From Acidobacteriaceae bacterium (GTDB taxonomy: Bacteria > Acidobacteriota > Terriglobia > Terriglobales > Acidobacteriaceae), in assembly GCA_030041435.1 (NCBI GenBank), contig JASHNW010000042.1:62001-126000 (forward strand): a stretch of 64,000 nt of DNA. The letters run 5' to 3'. Position numbers and translations under genes: made by a program. Shown piece after piece: positions 15,924 through 24,844 of the stretch. A model generated the notes under the pieces. The model did no database searches, was not told the DNA's origin, and worked only from the letters and a program-made list of their open reading frames with translations. How positions within the stretch are numbered: position 1 is the stretch's first letter; every line of letters starts with the position of its first letter.

Positions 15924-18900
15924 CTAAAACAAAAGTTTGAGGGCGAGCTGTGTATTGTATGGCTCGCCCGCGCCAATGCCGGGAGCGCCGTAGTTGGCGC
16001 CGATGGTGGTGCCGATGGCGCAGGAGCTGGAGTCGGTACAGTAGCCGTCGCCGGGCGCCGCGAGGTTGAGATGGTTGAAGAGGTTGAACATTTCCACGCG
16101 GAACTGCGCGGTGACACGCTCAGTGATGTGGGTGTTCTTGAAGACCGACAAGTCGACATCTTCAAAGCCGGGGCCGTGGAGAACGTTGCGCGGCGTGTCG
16201 CCGTAGGCTCCGTTGGCTGAAGGTGCGAAGGCGTTGGGGTTGAGCCAGTTGACCGACTCGTCCTGAACGGAATGCGACACACCCGCGTAGGGACTGGCGC
16301 CGGGGACAAAGTTGGCGCGCTCGGCGTATTCGCCGTTGCCGCTGCCGCCACTGTTGCTGGAGTAGACGGTGAAGGGCTGGCCGCCGTGAAAATTCAGGAG
16401 GCTGTTGAGCTGCCAGCCGCCCACCAGCCACTTTGGGCCGGAGCGGGAAGGCACGTCGTAGGTGATGTAGGTGTTGAAGGTGTTGCGGACGTCAAAGTCG
16501 CTGTTGCTGTATTCGCACTGCAGGCAAAAGCTGTTTTCCGGGTTATAGAGGTAGATTTCGCTGCTTTCGTCCAGAGAGTGCGACCAGGTGTAGGAGGCCT
16601 GGGAGGTGAGGCCATGCCAGCGCGCGAAGCGAACGAGGGCTTGCAGGGAGTTGTAGTTGGAGATGGCCTCGGACTGGATCTGATTGATGACCCCGTAATT
16701 CGGGAACTCAGAGCCATAAGGCCGAGAGGAGTTGGCGCCGCCGCTGCCCAGAGCGGCCTGGTTGATGTCGACGAGGTCGCGGAGATGGTGACCCTCGCTG
16801 CCGACGTAGCCCAGCTGCACGATCGCGCCGGGGCCGAGGCTGCGCTGCACGTTGAGGTTGAAGTTTTCAACGTAGCCGGGGCGCAGGTGCTGGCTGACGG
16901 AGAACAGATTGACCGACGGGCAGGAGGAAGAGTTGGGATCGACGATGCAGGGATTCGTGGGGCTGCTTTCGTTGGCGAAGATGGGTGAACCGAAGGCGGA
17001 GCCGGTGGGAATGGTGGCGACGACGGGCGAAGTCTCTTCAACCGGGCTCGATCCCGCTGGATTATCCTGGACGCCGAAGGGGCCACCGTTCGAGGAAAAA
17101 CGCGAGTTGAGAAGGTTGACTACGTTGGGGCTGTCGAAACCGAGGCCGAAGCCGCCGCGGACAACGGTCTTGCCGTCTCTGGTGGGTTGCCACGAGAAGC
17201 CGCCGCGCGGGCTGTAGCCGCCGAACCACTGCGGATAAAGATACGGAATGGTAGTGCCGGCAATGGCGATGCCGTTGGGCGCCGAGGGCAGGAAGATGCT
17301 CAGGTTATCCCATGGATTGTGCATGGGGCCGGTGTACTCGTAGCGCATCCCGTAGTTGATATTGAAGCGGGGAGAAATCTGCCAGGCGTCCTGCGCGAAG
17401 AGCGCCCAGGAGTTGAGGAAGACCTGGCGTTTGGGGTTGCCCTGCACGATGTTGGTAACACCGGGATCGAAGCAGCCGGCGAGAAAGTCGGCCAATTCGC
17501 CGATGTGCGGATCGGTGAAGGTGGGTGGCGTAGCGGGTGTGGTGGTGGCCAGGGCATCGCAGGCGGTGCCGGTTGCGCCACTCCAGGGCCCCTGGGTTCC
17601 ATCGAAGACGAACTGACCGCGCTCGCCGCTCTGGTAGAAGTCGTCGATCTGGGCCTGGCGGAACTCACCGCCGTAGCGCATCTCGTGTTTGCCGACGGTC
17701 CAGGAGAGAGCTTCATCGAGGTGGCCGGTGATGTCGTTGCGGCCGGAATCGACGGTAGCACCGACAAAGTCAAACCCGCTGGCGGCCGAGCCCAGGCCGC
17801 TGCTGGCTGCCGGCGCGGCAATCTGCACACGCGGAGCGCCGGCCAGCGAGGGATCGGTAGCGCCGGTATTGAAGCCGAGAGCGATGGGGTTGTAATCCTT
17901 GCTGGCATCGGAGAATGCCTGGTTGAAGTAATTGACTCCGGCAAAGAGCTGGTTCGCGATGCGCGGGGATAAGACAGAATTCCAGGTGAGGGAGTAGTTC
18001 TGGACGTGCATGGGCGCTACTTCAAAGTAGGGGGCGAGCAGCGAAACGGTGGGGGCGATCTGCGGGCCCTGGCCCACGTACCACTTGGCCGAAATTTTGT
18101 TATTTGCATTCAGCGTGTAGTCGAGTTTGATGAGGCCGTTGTGACTGTCGCCGGTTTCATCGGCGGGGCTGAAGTAATTGCTGGGCGAGGCGGAACCGGT
18201 GAGGGCAGCCGCGGGCCAAAGGCCCTGATACTTTCCGGCGCCACTGAGAAGATTGATGGACGCCTGATTTTCCGGAATGCCCCAGGCATTCAGCTCCTGC
18301 ATCGCCACAGCCTGATAGGCGGCGGAGGGTTCGGTGGACGGCTGACCGACGCCGATGATGAACTTCTGCTCTTCATAGGTGACGAAGAAGAAGGCGTGAT
18401 CGCGCCATATGGGACCGCCGGTGGAGAAACCGAACTGCTGGTTGCGCAGCTCAGGCTTGCTGGGGTCAAACGCCGACTGCGCGGCCAGGGCTTCGTTGCG
18501 GTTGAAGTAATAGGCGCTGCCGTGAAAGGTGTTGGAGCCGGATTTGATGACGAGATTGACTGTAGCGCCGGGATTGCGCCCTGTCTCCGGGCTGGCTTCG
18601 GTGAGCGTGGAAAATTGCTCGATGGCATCGATGGGGAGGGTGACGCCGGCGATGCCGGAGACGCCGCCCTGATTGGCTGCGGGGACGTTCCACCAGACGT
18701 CGTTGTTGTCGGCGCCTTCAATCTGCCAGTTCACCATGTCGGGGCGGGTGCCGTTGACGGAGCCATAGCCGCCGCCGGCGTATCCGGCATAACCGGGCGT
18801 CACCGCGATCATCTGGGTGAAATCGCGGCCGTTCATGGGCATGTCCTGGACGGTCTGGCTGGGGATATCGGTGGTCTGCACGGTGGAGGTGGTATCGAGG

Positions 18901-19283
18901 GCCAGGGCGCTGGCGGAAACCTGGACGGTCTGCGCAGCCGAGGTGATGCTGAGTTTGACGGGCAGCGTATAGACGGTGCCGGCGGAAACGGGCACGCCTT
19001 CGACTTTCTCGGTCTTGAAGCCGGAAGCAATGACGGTGATGTTGTAGTTGCCGATGGGCATGCCGGCGAAGGCGAATTCGCCGCCGCTGGAGGTGACCAC
19101 TTTCCAGGAAACGCTGGTTTGGGCGCTGACCGCCTCGACCGACGCCCCGGGCACGACTGCGCCGCTGGGATCGGCGACGGTACCGTTGATGGCGCCGCGG
19201 AAATTTTGCGCGTGGAGAGATATGGCTGCGAAGAACAGAGTAAGAACGGATTGGAATACACGTCGAGCGGCTGAGCTTCTCAT
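15924..19283 (-). CDS. TonB-dependent receptor, Oar-like, with carboxypeptidase-regulatory domain
   Basis: 1,119 residues. A signal peptide (VFQSVLTLFFAAISLHAQ) is followed by a carboxypeptidase-regulatory-like beta domain (about 25-110: GAINGTVADPSGAVVPGASVE, VEGVPVSAGT). A plug domain (about 120-230, with IPSQTVQDMPMNGRDF) and a long beta-barrel come next. It ends in a terminal aromatic strand (LALKLLF). This is the large acidobacterial outer-membrane receptor type; no TonB box is obvious. Downstream and in the same direction are three exported enzymes of amine/imine chemistry, so it may bring in or bind their substrate, such as a peptide, amino sugar or alkaloid-like amine. The upstream 430 bases hold a perfect 10-bp inverted repeat that could be an operator. 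The family is sure; the ligand is not known. Confidence 0.9.
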   Translation of the reverse strand: MRSSAARRVFQSVLTLFFAAISLHAQNFRGAINGTVADPSGAVVPGASVEAVSAQTSVSWKVVTSSGGEFAFAGMPIGNYNITVIASGFKTEKVEGVPVSAGTVYTLPVKLSITSAAQTVQVSASALALDTTSTVQTTDIPSQTVQDMPMNGRDFTQMIAVTPGYAGYAGGGYGSVNGTRPDMVNWQIEGADNNDVWWNVPAANQGGVSGIAGVTLPIDAIEQFSTLTEASPETGRNPGATVNLVIKSGSNTFHGSAYYFNRNEALAAQSAFDPSKPELRNQQFGFSTGGPIWRDHAFFFVTYEEQKFIIGVGQPSTEPSAAYQAVAMQELNAWGIPENQASINLLSGAGKYQGLWPAAALTGSASPSNYFSPADETGDSHNGLIKLDYTLNANNKISAKWYVGQGPQIAPTVSLLAPYFEVAPMHVQNYSLTWNSVLSPRIANQLFAGVNYFNQAFSDASKDYNPIALGFNTGATDPSLAGAPRVQIAAPAASSGLGSAASGFDFVGATVDSGRNDITGHLDEALSWTVGKHEMRYGGEFRQAQIDDFYQSGERGQFVFDGTQGPWSGATGTACDALATTTPATPPTFTDPHIGELADFLAGCFDPGVTNIVQGNPKRQVFLNSWALFAQDAWQISPRFNINYGMRYEYTGPMHNPWDNLSIFLPSAPNGIAIAGTTIPYLYPQWFGGYSPRGGFSWQPTRDGKTVVRGGFGLGFDSPNVVNLLNSRFSSNGGPFGVQDNPAGSSPVEETSPVVATIPTGSAFGSPIFANESSPTNPCIVDPNSSSCPSVNLFSVSQHLRPGYVENFNLNVQRSLGPGAIVQLGYVGSEGHHLRDLVDINQAALGSGGANSSRPYGSEFPNYGVINQIQSEAISNYNSLQALVRFARWHGLTSQASYTWSHSLDESSEIYLYNPENSFCLQCEYSNSDFDVRNTFNTYITYDVPSRSGPKWLVGGWQLNSLLNFHGGQPFTVYSSNSGGSGNGEYAERANFVPGASPYAGVSHSVQDESVNWLNPNAFAPSANGAYGDTPRNVLHGPGFEDVDLSVFKNTHITERVTAQFRVEMFNLFNHLNLAAPGDGYCTDSSSCAIGTTIGANYGAPGIGAGEPYNTQLALKLLF

Positions 19284-19460
19284 GCGGGTACGACCTCCGA
19301 AAAGTAGTTAGCCCGTCGCGGGTGCGACCGCGATGGAGCAATGCCAGGGCGCGCAGCACACGTGCGGCGTCGCTTGCCGGCTTTCGTTTCCTTGAGGTCT
19401 TCGACTGGGAAGGTGCCGCGGAGCAGTTGCTCTTCTGACAAGGAAGGCCGACTCGCGGCT

Positions 19461-19485
19461 CTTCATCTCACGACGAGATGAAGAT
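19461..19485. promoter_or_regulatory. Perfect 10-bp inverted repeat, possible operator
   Basis: TCTTCATCTC, five spacer bases, then GAGATGAAGA. It lies about 180 bases upstream of the TonB-type receptor start. No T-run follows on either strand, so a terminator is unlikely. The size and spacing fit a dimeric regulator site. No regulator gene lies nearby. Confidence 0.45.
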
Positions 19486-19628
19486 GGTTGTTCATTGTTG
19501 TCACAGAAGCCGGGAAAATTCAAGCGGCCTGGGCGAATGCGTGCGCAGCATAAGCACCTTTTATGGGCGCGATCCCTGGCGGGAGCGAGGGAAGCGGTTG
19601 GCCGACGACACATTCACCATCGTAAGAA

Positions 19629-19679
19629 CGGCCATCCAGCCCCAGGCGCATTGGGATTGCGTCTGAGACTGGATGGCCG
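19629..19679 (-). terminator. Long imperfect hairpin, probable terminator of the upstream minus-strand gene
   Basis: Outer arms CGGCCATCCAG / CTGGATGGCCG pair perfectly over 11 bp. After a small internal loop, inner arms AGGCGCA / TGCGTCT pair with one wobble around a 7-base loop. It sits 30 bases past the stop of the gene at 19710-21431. The sequence after it on the minus strand is only weakly T-rich (GTTCTTACG), so a structured RNA or processing site is an alternative. The rest of 19284-19709 shows nothing else beyond the operator-like repeat at 19461. Confidence 0.5.
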
Positions 19680-19709
19680 AGTTGTGGTGAGGGTCCGATC
19701 CGAAGCCGC

Positions 19710-21431
19710 TCAAGTGGTGAGGACAAAGCCCATCAGAGCTTCTGCGTCGTATTGGCTCTGCCGGCCATTGCCATTGGTCATGGTAGCGGCCACATACAGA
19801 TCGGCCGCGAACCCTGCGGTTGGACAGCTCCCCAGCAGATCGCCCACGGTCGGCGCGGGCGAGACCGGCGAATCGGCTGGAGCGGCGGTGACCGGTCCGC
19901 TCGGGAGCGCCGCGGGCAGCGGAGGCGATCCCAATCCCGTTACGCCGCGAACGAGGGCGACGGAGAAGTCAGCATAATTCGCCGGCTGGCTCGCAGTAAA
20001 CGCCAGGTTGACGGTAGTGGTTTTGCTGGTGCCGTAGTGCAGCACTCCGCAGCTGTCGGCGACAGTGGCAGGTGTTGTATTGAGCGCCGGCGCCGCGAGC
20101 ACGGCCACGCACTGCTGATTGTTGACCTCAATCATCAGGGGCAGGCTCACCAGGTTCGGGGTGAGTTTGTTTCCGGAGGCGTCGAGGAACTGCAGCTGAA
20201 TGGTGTGCTGCCCATTGGTGAGCGCGGTGCTGTCCAGTTCGTAGCCGAGCGCCGGCGGCTGATAGTCAAACAGCGCCGACACCGGATGCACGGGGAAGCA
20301 TCCGAAAGATGAGCCCATGGCGATGGACGGCACGGTGATTAAGGTGGTGGTGGTGCCGTTCCAGTAGTAGACGGTCCAGCTGCCGGTTTGCACCAGGGTG
20401 TCTACGAGTATCTGGTAGAAGCGGGCACCGGCGTTGTAGGCGGACTGATAATTCACCATGATCGGCAGTGTTCCGCCGAAGGGCGCGTCGGTGACCTGGT
20501 AGGGCGACCCCGACGGGGTCGTAGCCAGCCCCGTGATCTCGTTCACGTAGTTGGCGGGAATCTGACCGACGCCCATCAGGAGCGGACCGTCCGTCAGGAA
20601 CGCGGAGAAGAGGACTTCCTCGATCTCCACGTTGCAGCACACCAGCAGTTCTCCGGAGTACGGCACCGCCACGCTGGAGGGACGGAAGGGGACGCCGGTG
20701 ACCACGGTGTTGACCGCCCCGCTGGTCACGCTCACGGTAACGATGGAGTTGGAAGGGTCACGCTGCGGCACGTACAGCGAGTCCTGCGCCGCGTCGGCCC
20801 AGGTGAGGAAGAAGGGATTGGTCAGGCCACTGGCCACAGAGGTGATGGCCCCGCTACTGATCTGCACCTCTCTGATGTGCCCTGCCTGATCGCTGACGTA
20901 GGCGTACTGCAGGTCCGAAGTGAGCACCAGGCCGATGGCCTCGTTGAGCCCCGACGTGATCACGGTCATCGCGCCGCTGGTGAGATCGATCTTCAGCAGC
21001 CTTGCCGGCGTGTTGTACTCCACCACGTAGGCAGCGTTGTGTGCCTCGTCGAGAAACATCTGCTGTGGCGACTTCATCCCTTTGGCCACAACGGTGGCGG
21101 CGCTGCGGTTCGCGCTGCTGAGCGCTACTTTCACCAGGTCGCCGGTCCGTTCGGTCACGTAGGCATGAACGCCGTCGCTGCTCAGCTTCACATCTTCGGG
21201 CGTGGTGTAGCCGGTTCCCAGGACTTTATAGCCAGGTGTTGCCGGTGCGACCATCAGGGAAGACAAGTTGCCACCGTATTCCACAAAAACGAGCTCGCTG
21301 TGAAGCGCGCTGAAGTCGCAACCAATCGCTCCGCCAAGTCCGGATTGCAAGACTGTTTGCGTCGGCGCCGGGGTTGGGGTGGGTATTGGGATTGGGATAC
21401 GAATGGGGGATCGTGGGGAGATTGCGGGCAT
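19710..21431 (-). CDS. Beta-propeller-like protein of unknown function
   Basis: 573 residues. ATG 21431 has a strong AAAGGAGG site about nine bases upstream, which fixes the start. There is no signal peptide; the N-terminus is a Pro-rich stretch of alternating IP and TP. Residues about 35-280 contain repeated blade-like segments (EDVKLSSDGVHAYVTERTGDLVKV, LTSDLQYAYVSDQAGHIREV, LTWADAAQDSLYVPQRD) typical of NHL/YVTN-type propellers. The second half is a beta-rich, unrecognised region with Cys pairs (LLVCCNVEIEE, ADSCGVLHYG). The function is unknown. The gene stands alone between the acyltransferase and the TonB-type receptor, followed by a hairpin. Confidence 0.65.
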   Translation of the reverse strand: MPAISPRSPIRIPIPIPTPTPAPTQTVLQSGLGGAIGCDFSALHSELVFVEYGGNLSSLMVAPATPGYKVLGTGYTTPEDVKLSSDGVHAYVTERTGDLVKVALSSANRSAATVVAKGMKSPQQMFLDEAHNAAYVVEYNTPARLLKIDLTSGAMTVITSGLNEAIGLVLTSDLQYAYVSDQAGHIREVQISSGAITSVASGLTNPFFLTWADAAQDSLYVPQRDPSNSIVTVSVTSGAVNTVVTGVPFRPSSVAVPYSGELLVCCNVEIEEVLFSAFLTDGPLLMGVGQIPANYVNEITGLATTPSGSPYQVTDAPFGGTLPIMVNYQSAYNAGARFYQILVDTLVQTGSWTVYYWNGTTTTLITVPSIAMGSSFGCFPVHPVSALFDYQPPALGYELDSTALTNGQHTIQLQFLDASGNKLTPNLVSLPLMIEVNNQQCVAVLAAPALNTTPATVADSCGVLHYGTSKTTTVNLAFTASQPANYADFSVALVRGVTGLGSPPLPAALPSGPVTAAPADSPVSPAPTVGDLLGSCPTAGFAADLYVAATMTNGNGRQSQYDAEALMGFVLTT

Positions 21432-21963
21432 AGGAAGCCCTCCTTTCTGATTTCCGGTCGCGGCTGGAATTGAGATTTGCGCGTTATCCTGGACCGCGGC
21501 GGACTACGGCGTCATCCAGTCACCGGCTTCGAGGAAGAGGGATCTGCTCGGGTCTCAGGCGGAGTAAAGCCAGTGGGAGGGCGGCGTGCAGATACAACAT
21601 ACCTGGAATGCACGCTTGTCAAGAGAATTCCTGGGCAGTTGGCGTCAGAATTTGAGATTTTTGCCGTCGGATTGCATCGTCAACGACTCCAGCGGCTTGC
21701 GGAGTGCGATGTTTCGATCCACGCGCCGGATGGCGGCCTGAATGCCGCGTTGGCTGCGGGCTGGCCCGCGACCCCGGGGCCAGCTTCGCATTCCTGAATG
21801 TGGCGAAACGTCCGGATGCGTGGCTTGTGTTCTGCGGCGCGGAACTCTGCTGCGATCGTTTTTCCTCGGTTCACGCACCATCGCCAGTGCGCTCATCGAC
21901 GCGGCGATCCGATTTTGCCGGAGACCTTTTTGTCGATCAAGCCTGGGGCGCGGCGGGCACAGA
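21432..21963. other. Intergenic region without a supported gene
   Basis: About 530 bases containing only short overlapping frames on both strands, none with a recognisable domain or ribosome site. The first 20 bases on the minus strand hold the ribosome site of the 19710-21431 gene. A GC-rich 8-bp inverted repeat (GCTGGCCC/GGGCCAGC) lies near 21755-21785. It may be the remains of a decayed gene, but nothing can be identified. Confidence 0.35.
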
Positions 21964-23148
21964 TCAGGCGCGCGAAGGAGCAACGGGTAGACGAGAGCGG
22001 TGCTCGGTGGGTGCGAAGACGCGCTTGATCCAGCGCTGCGCGGGGCGCTCGATGTAGATGGTGGCCAGCACCGCTGCCAGAACCAGCAGAGCGTAGCTGA
22101 GCCAGGGGTCGAAGCGGGCGAGGCCGGTGCGATCGAGAATGTGCGAGTCGTGGATCAGATTCCAGAGATTGAAATGGAGGATGTAGAGGCAGTAGCTGGC
22201 CTGACCGACGGCGACGAAGGGGAAGAATCCGAAGAAGCGGGCGATGAGGTTGTGGCCGGCGAGACCGAGGACGGCGAGGGCGAAGAGGGGCATCATAAGG
22301 CCGTCGTGCATGAGCGGATAGGGGAAGTGGTCGCCGTAATAGAGGATGAGATAGATGCCGGTCATGCCGAGGAGGCCGAAGAGCAGACGACGGCGCGCGG
22401 CGCGCGGGATGAGCGAGTCGAGATCGGCGAGGACGATGCCGAAGAGGAAGGCGGGAACGTGCGGCGGCGGCGAGAACTTGAGGGCGCGCATCCAGAAGCC
22501 GTCGGTGTAGCGGCCAGGATGCAGGTCACCATCGGGATGCAGGCCCATGTAGAGGCTGGGCAGCACCATGGCCAGGCACCAGAGGGCGAGGAGCAGCCAG
22601 ACCAGGGAGCGGGGGTGTTTGGGGCGCCTCCAGAGCACGACCAGGGGGAAGATGAGGTAGAAGAAGGCCTCGGTGCACATGGTCCACGCAGGCGTGTTCC
22701 AGAAGGTGGAGAGCGTGGGGCTCCAAGCCTGCATGAGGAATGGGGTGAGCGCGACGCCCCAGGCGAACTGCGCGTGCGGGCGGGCATGCCACTCCTGCAG
22801 CAGCATGCCGAGGGAGATGAGCAGCGCGAACAGGTAGATGGGATAGAGGCGCGAGACGCGCGCCACCCAGAAGCTGCGGGCGCTGAGCTGGCCCTGCTGG
22901 GCGCGGTCGGAGTAGTTGTAAGCGAGCACGAAGCCGGAGAGCATGAGGAAGAAGCTCACCGAGGTGTATCCGTTATCGACAATGGGCGCGAAGGGGCCGA
23001 ACCATTTCGGATTGGAGAAATGGAAGAAGACAATGTTCATGGCGGCAAAGGCGCGCAGGCCGGTAAGGGCGGGCAGACGCTCTTTCTTGGCCCTGACGAT
23101 GGCGGGTTTGCCGGCGGCAGCTTTGCGTGCGGCCCCGGCGTCGTACAC
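21964..23148 (-). CDS. Acyltransferase 3 family membrane protein
   Basis: 394 residues. The N-terminus has the family hallmark LPALTGLRAFAAMNIVFFHF (the catalytic-type His in FFH), then FFLMLSGFVLAYNY and about ten hydrophobic helices up to the C-terminus. Basic cytoplasmic loops such as SFWVARVSRLYPIYL are typical. The family O-acylates extracytoplasmic sugars, for example on exopolysaccharide, O-antigen or membrane glycans. No polysaccharide cluster surrounds it, so the target cannot be inferred. It precedes pyrH on the same strand arrangement with a 144-base gap and is unlikely to be functionally linked. Confidence 0.88.
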   Translation of the reverse strand: MYDAGAARKAAAGKPAIVRAKKERLPALTGLRAFAAMNIVFFHFSNPKWFGPFAPIVDNGYTSVSFFLMLSGFVLAYNYSDRAQQGQLSARSFWVARVSRLYPIYLFALLISLGMLLQEWHARPHAQFAWGVALTPFLMQAWSPTLSTFWNTPAWTMCTEAFFYLIFPLVVLWRRPKHPRSLVWLLLALWCLAMVLPSLYMGLHPDGDLHPGRYTDGFWMRALKFSPPPHVPAFLFGIVLADLDSLIPRAARRRLLFGLLGMTGIYLILYYGDHFPYPLMHDGLMMPLFALAVLGLAGHNLIARFFGFFPFVAVGQASYCLYILHFNLWNLIHDSHILDRTGLARFDPWLSYALLVLAAVLATIYIERPAQRWIKRVFAPTEHRSRLPVAPSRA

Positions 23149-23292
23149 CTCGGCAGGGCGAGGAACAATTTGGACTTGCGCGCTCAGAAGCGGTCTCCCG
23201 GATCATTCGCCGTATCGGTGAGGAGGCCGAGGCGCGGTGGAGGAGTGAGGGTCATAGAGGCAACGGAAATGGTTTCCGATGAGGAGACAGCT

Positions 23293-23997
23293 TCAGGCTG
23301 TCACCAGTGAGCCGACCTTCTCCCCGGAGATGACGCGGCGGATATTGCCCGGCTGATTGAGGTTAAAGATGATCATGGGCAGATTATTGTCCTTACAGAG
23401 ACTCACCGCAGTGGTATCCATCACCTTCAACCCCAGCCGCAGAATTTCCATGTAGGTAATCTGCTCGAATTTGACCGCGTCCTGTCGGATGACGGGATCG
23501 GCGTCGTAGATGCCCTCCACTTTGGTCGCCTTTAATAAGACGTCTGCTTTGATCTCCATGGCGCGGAGAGAGGCGGCAGTATCTGTGGAAAAGTACGGAT
23601 TGCCGGTGCCGGCGGCGAAGATGACGACGCGGCCTTTTTCGAGATGGCGGATGGCGCGGCGGCGGATGTAGGGCTCGCAGACCTGGTTCATCTCGATTGC
23701 GGACATGACGCGGCAGTGGACGTCGCGTTTTTCGAGGGCGTCCTGAATGGCGAGGGCATTGATAACGGTGGCCAGCATGCCCATGTTGTCGGCGGAAACG
23801 CGGTCCATTTCGCGGGCCTGCTGGGCGACGCCGCGGAAGAAATTGCCGCCTCCGACGACGACGGCGACTTCAACGCCCATGGCGTGGACCTCCGCGAGCT
23901 CGGCGCCGATTTCATGGATGCGGATGGGATCGACCCCAAAGCCGCGGCCCGCGGCCAGCGCCTCGCCGGAAAGCTTGAGAACGACGCGTTTGTACAT
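23293..23997 (-). CDS. pyrH: UMP kinase
   Basis: 234 residues. It phosphorylates UMP to UDP in pyrimidine synthesis. The amino-acid-kinase fold is clear: [13 protein letters not shown] at the N-terminus, [11 protein letters not shown] for the nucleotide-binding loop, [19 protein letters not shown], the CRVMSAIEM region, [17 protein letters not shown] and [15 protein letters not shown]. The length is normal. In most bacteria pyrH lies in rpsB-tsf-pyrH-frr; here neither tsf nor frr is adjacent. Its first 62 codons plus 24 upstream bases recur at 26710-26919. The real 5' context may therefore have been altered by an insertion. A strong hairpin at 24042-24072 lies 44 bases before the start codon. 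Confidence 0.95.
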   Translation of the reverse strand: MYKRVVLKLSGEALAAGRGFGVDPIRIHEIGAELAEVHAMGVEVAVVVGGGNFFRGVAQQAREMDRVSADNMGMLATVINALAIQDALEKRDVHCRVMSAIEMNQVCEPYIRRRAIRHLEKGRVVIFAAGTGNPYFSTDTAASLRAMEIKADVLLKATKVEGIYDADPVIRQDAVKFEQITYMEILRLGLKVMDTTAVSLCKDNNLPMIIFNLNQPGNIRRVISGEKVGSLVTA

Positions 23998-24021
23998 GCC
24001 ATTTGAAGTATCGCATGGCAG
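23812..24021. repeat. Direct repeat A: 5' end of pyrH
   Basis: 210 bases covering codons 1-62 of pyrH and 24 bases before its start. It is matched without gaps by 26710-26919 with seven mismatches (about 97% identity). Both copies read in the same direction and bracket a 2,688-base insert. Confidence 0.92.
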
Positions 24022-24041
24022 CGCTGGAGGGGCTACAGGGA

Positions 24042-24072
24042 GCACCGCCCGCAGCCAATCGGCGGGCGGTGC
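24042..24072 (-). terminator. Perfect 11-bp GC-rich hairpin
   Basis: GCACCGCCCGC, nine loop bases, then GCGGGCGGTGC. It lies between the stop of the gene at 24116 and the start of pyrH, just inside the insert. There is no T-run on the minus strand. It could end transcription of the insert genes or affect pyrH expression. Confidence 0.5.
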
Positions 24073-24115
24073 CCACGCAAGGCGATTACACAGAAAACTC
24101 CCGCAGATTCAACGG

Positions 24116-24844
24116 CTACCACTCAGTCGGGTAGAACATGAAGGTCCCATACACGTTGTCCTGGAAAACGCCGAACTGTATCGGACCGGAATACGGAACG
24201 TTGGTACCGGGCTCGGTAATGTGCGCCGTAGCCTGTTGTCCCGTCATCGTTGTCGTTAACTCGCTCCACTTGTTTGTCCACATAAGCGTTTGCTGGTTTG
24301 TTAGGGATGCGCTAAGGATGTTCTGGAAACTCGTCGACCCGCCGAGGCTCAACGCCAAGGAGTATGTTGACGATCCCCCTTCGCCAGTTTGGTTCGTTGC
24401 CTGGTATGTAAGTTGCGGGGTTGTTGTCGTTCCGTAGTTCTCGAAGTCTACCGATTGAGTGGTGCTGTAAAAGCGCTGATCGGGTGCGCCAGCATTCGTT
24501 ACACAGGAGATATTCGCAGCGCATTGACCGTATGGGTCCTGCGCAAGGATATTCGCAAGGTCCGTTGACGTCAGCCCATGCTGTTGCAACAGAGTGGTTA
24601 GCTGGGATTGCATTGTGAAATCCCCGTTCAGGTCTCCGGCAGCGATCTGGACTATATCCTGAATCCCATATTGGCTGTCGGGGTCGCCGGGCGCCCCAAT
24701 CGGGTCGTACACCACGCACTGCACGGCAGCGGGAAAGCTGCTGGGCGAGTAGGACCACGCCGGCTCGGCGGCGCAGTCCAACGCGGCGTTCAGCCAAACG
24801 AGGATGATATCGTTGTCGTGGCATGGAACCTCCCAAGAGCCCAA
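24116..24844 (-). CDS. Hypothetical protein in the pyrH-flanked insert, start uncertain
   Basis: 242 residues if started at the TTG at 24844. The same frame stays open to 24991 with no ATG but with a hydrophobic, signal-like stretch (LAFLFPPICAGSLWLAQ). The gene may therefore use a rare start further up, or may have lost its 5' end. Visible features are Asn/Thr/Ser-rich beta segments, DLNGDF, LTTLLQQHGLTSTDLANILAQD and several Cys. No family is recognised. Base composition is less GC-rich than in neighbouring housekeeping genes. It and the divergent lipoprotein gene at 25145 are the only two genes between the direct pyrH repeats. The function is unknown. Confidence 0.5.
   Translation of the reverse strand: MGSWEVPCHDNDIILVWLNAALDCAAEPAWSYSPSSFPAAVQCVVYDPIGAPGDPDSQYGIQDIVQIAAGDLNGDFTMQSQLTTLLQQHGLTSTDLANILAQDPYGQCAANISCVTNAGAPDQRFYSTTQSVDFENYGTTTTPQLTYQATNQTGEGGSSTYSLALSLGGSTSFQNILSASLTNQQTLMWTNKWSELTTTMTGQQATAHITEPGTNVPYSGPIQFGVFQDNVYGTFMFYPTEW

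Noticed and set aside
18006-19274. 422-residue plus-strand open frame opposite the TonB-type receptor
   Set aside because: Gly/Asp/Val-rich composition with no motif; the receptor on the other strand is unambiguous.
21645-21983. 112-residue minus-strand frame in the gap after the acyltransferase
   Set aside because: Arg-rich, no ribosome site, no recognisable domain; not supported as a gene.
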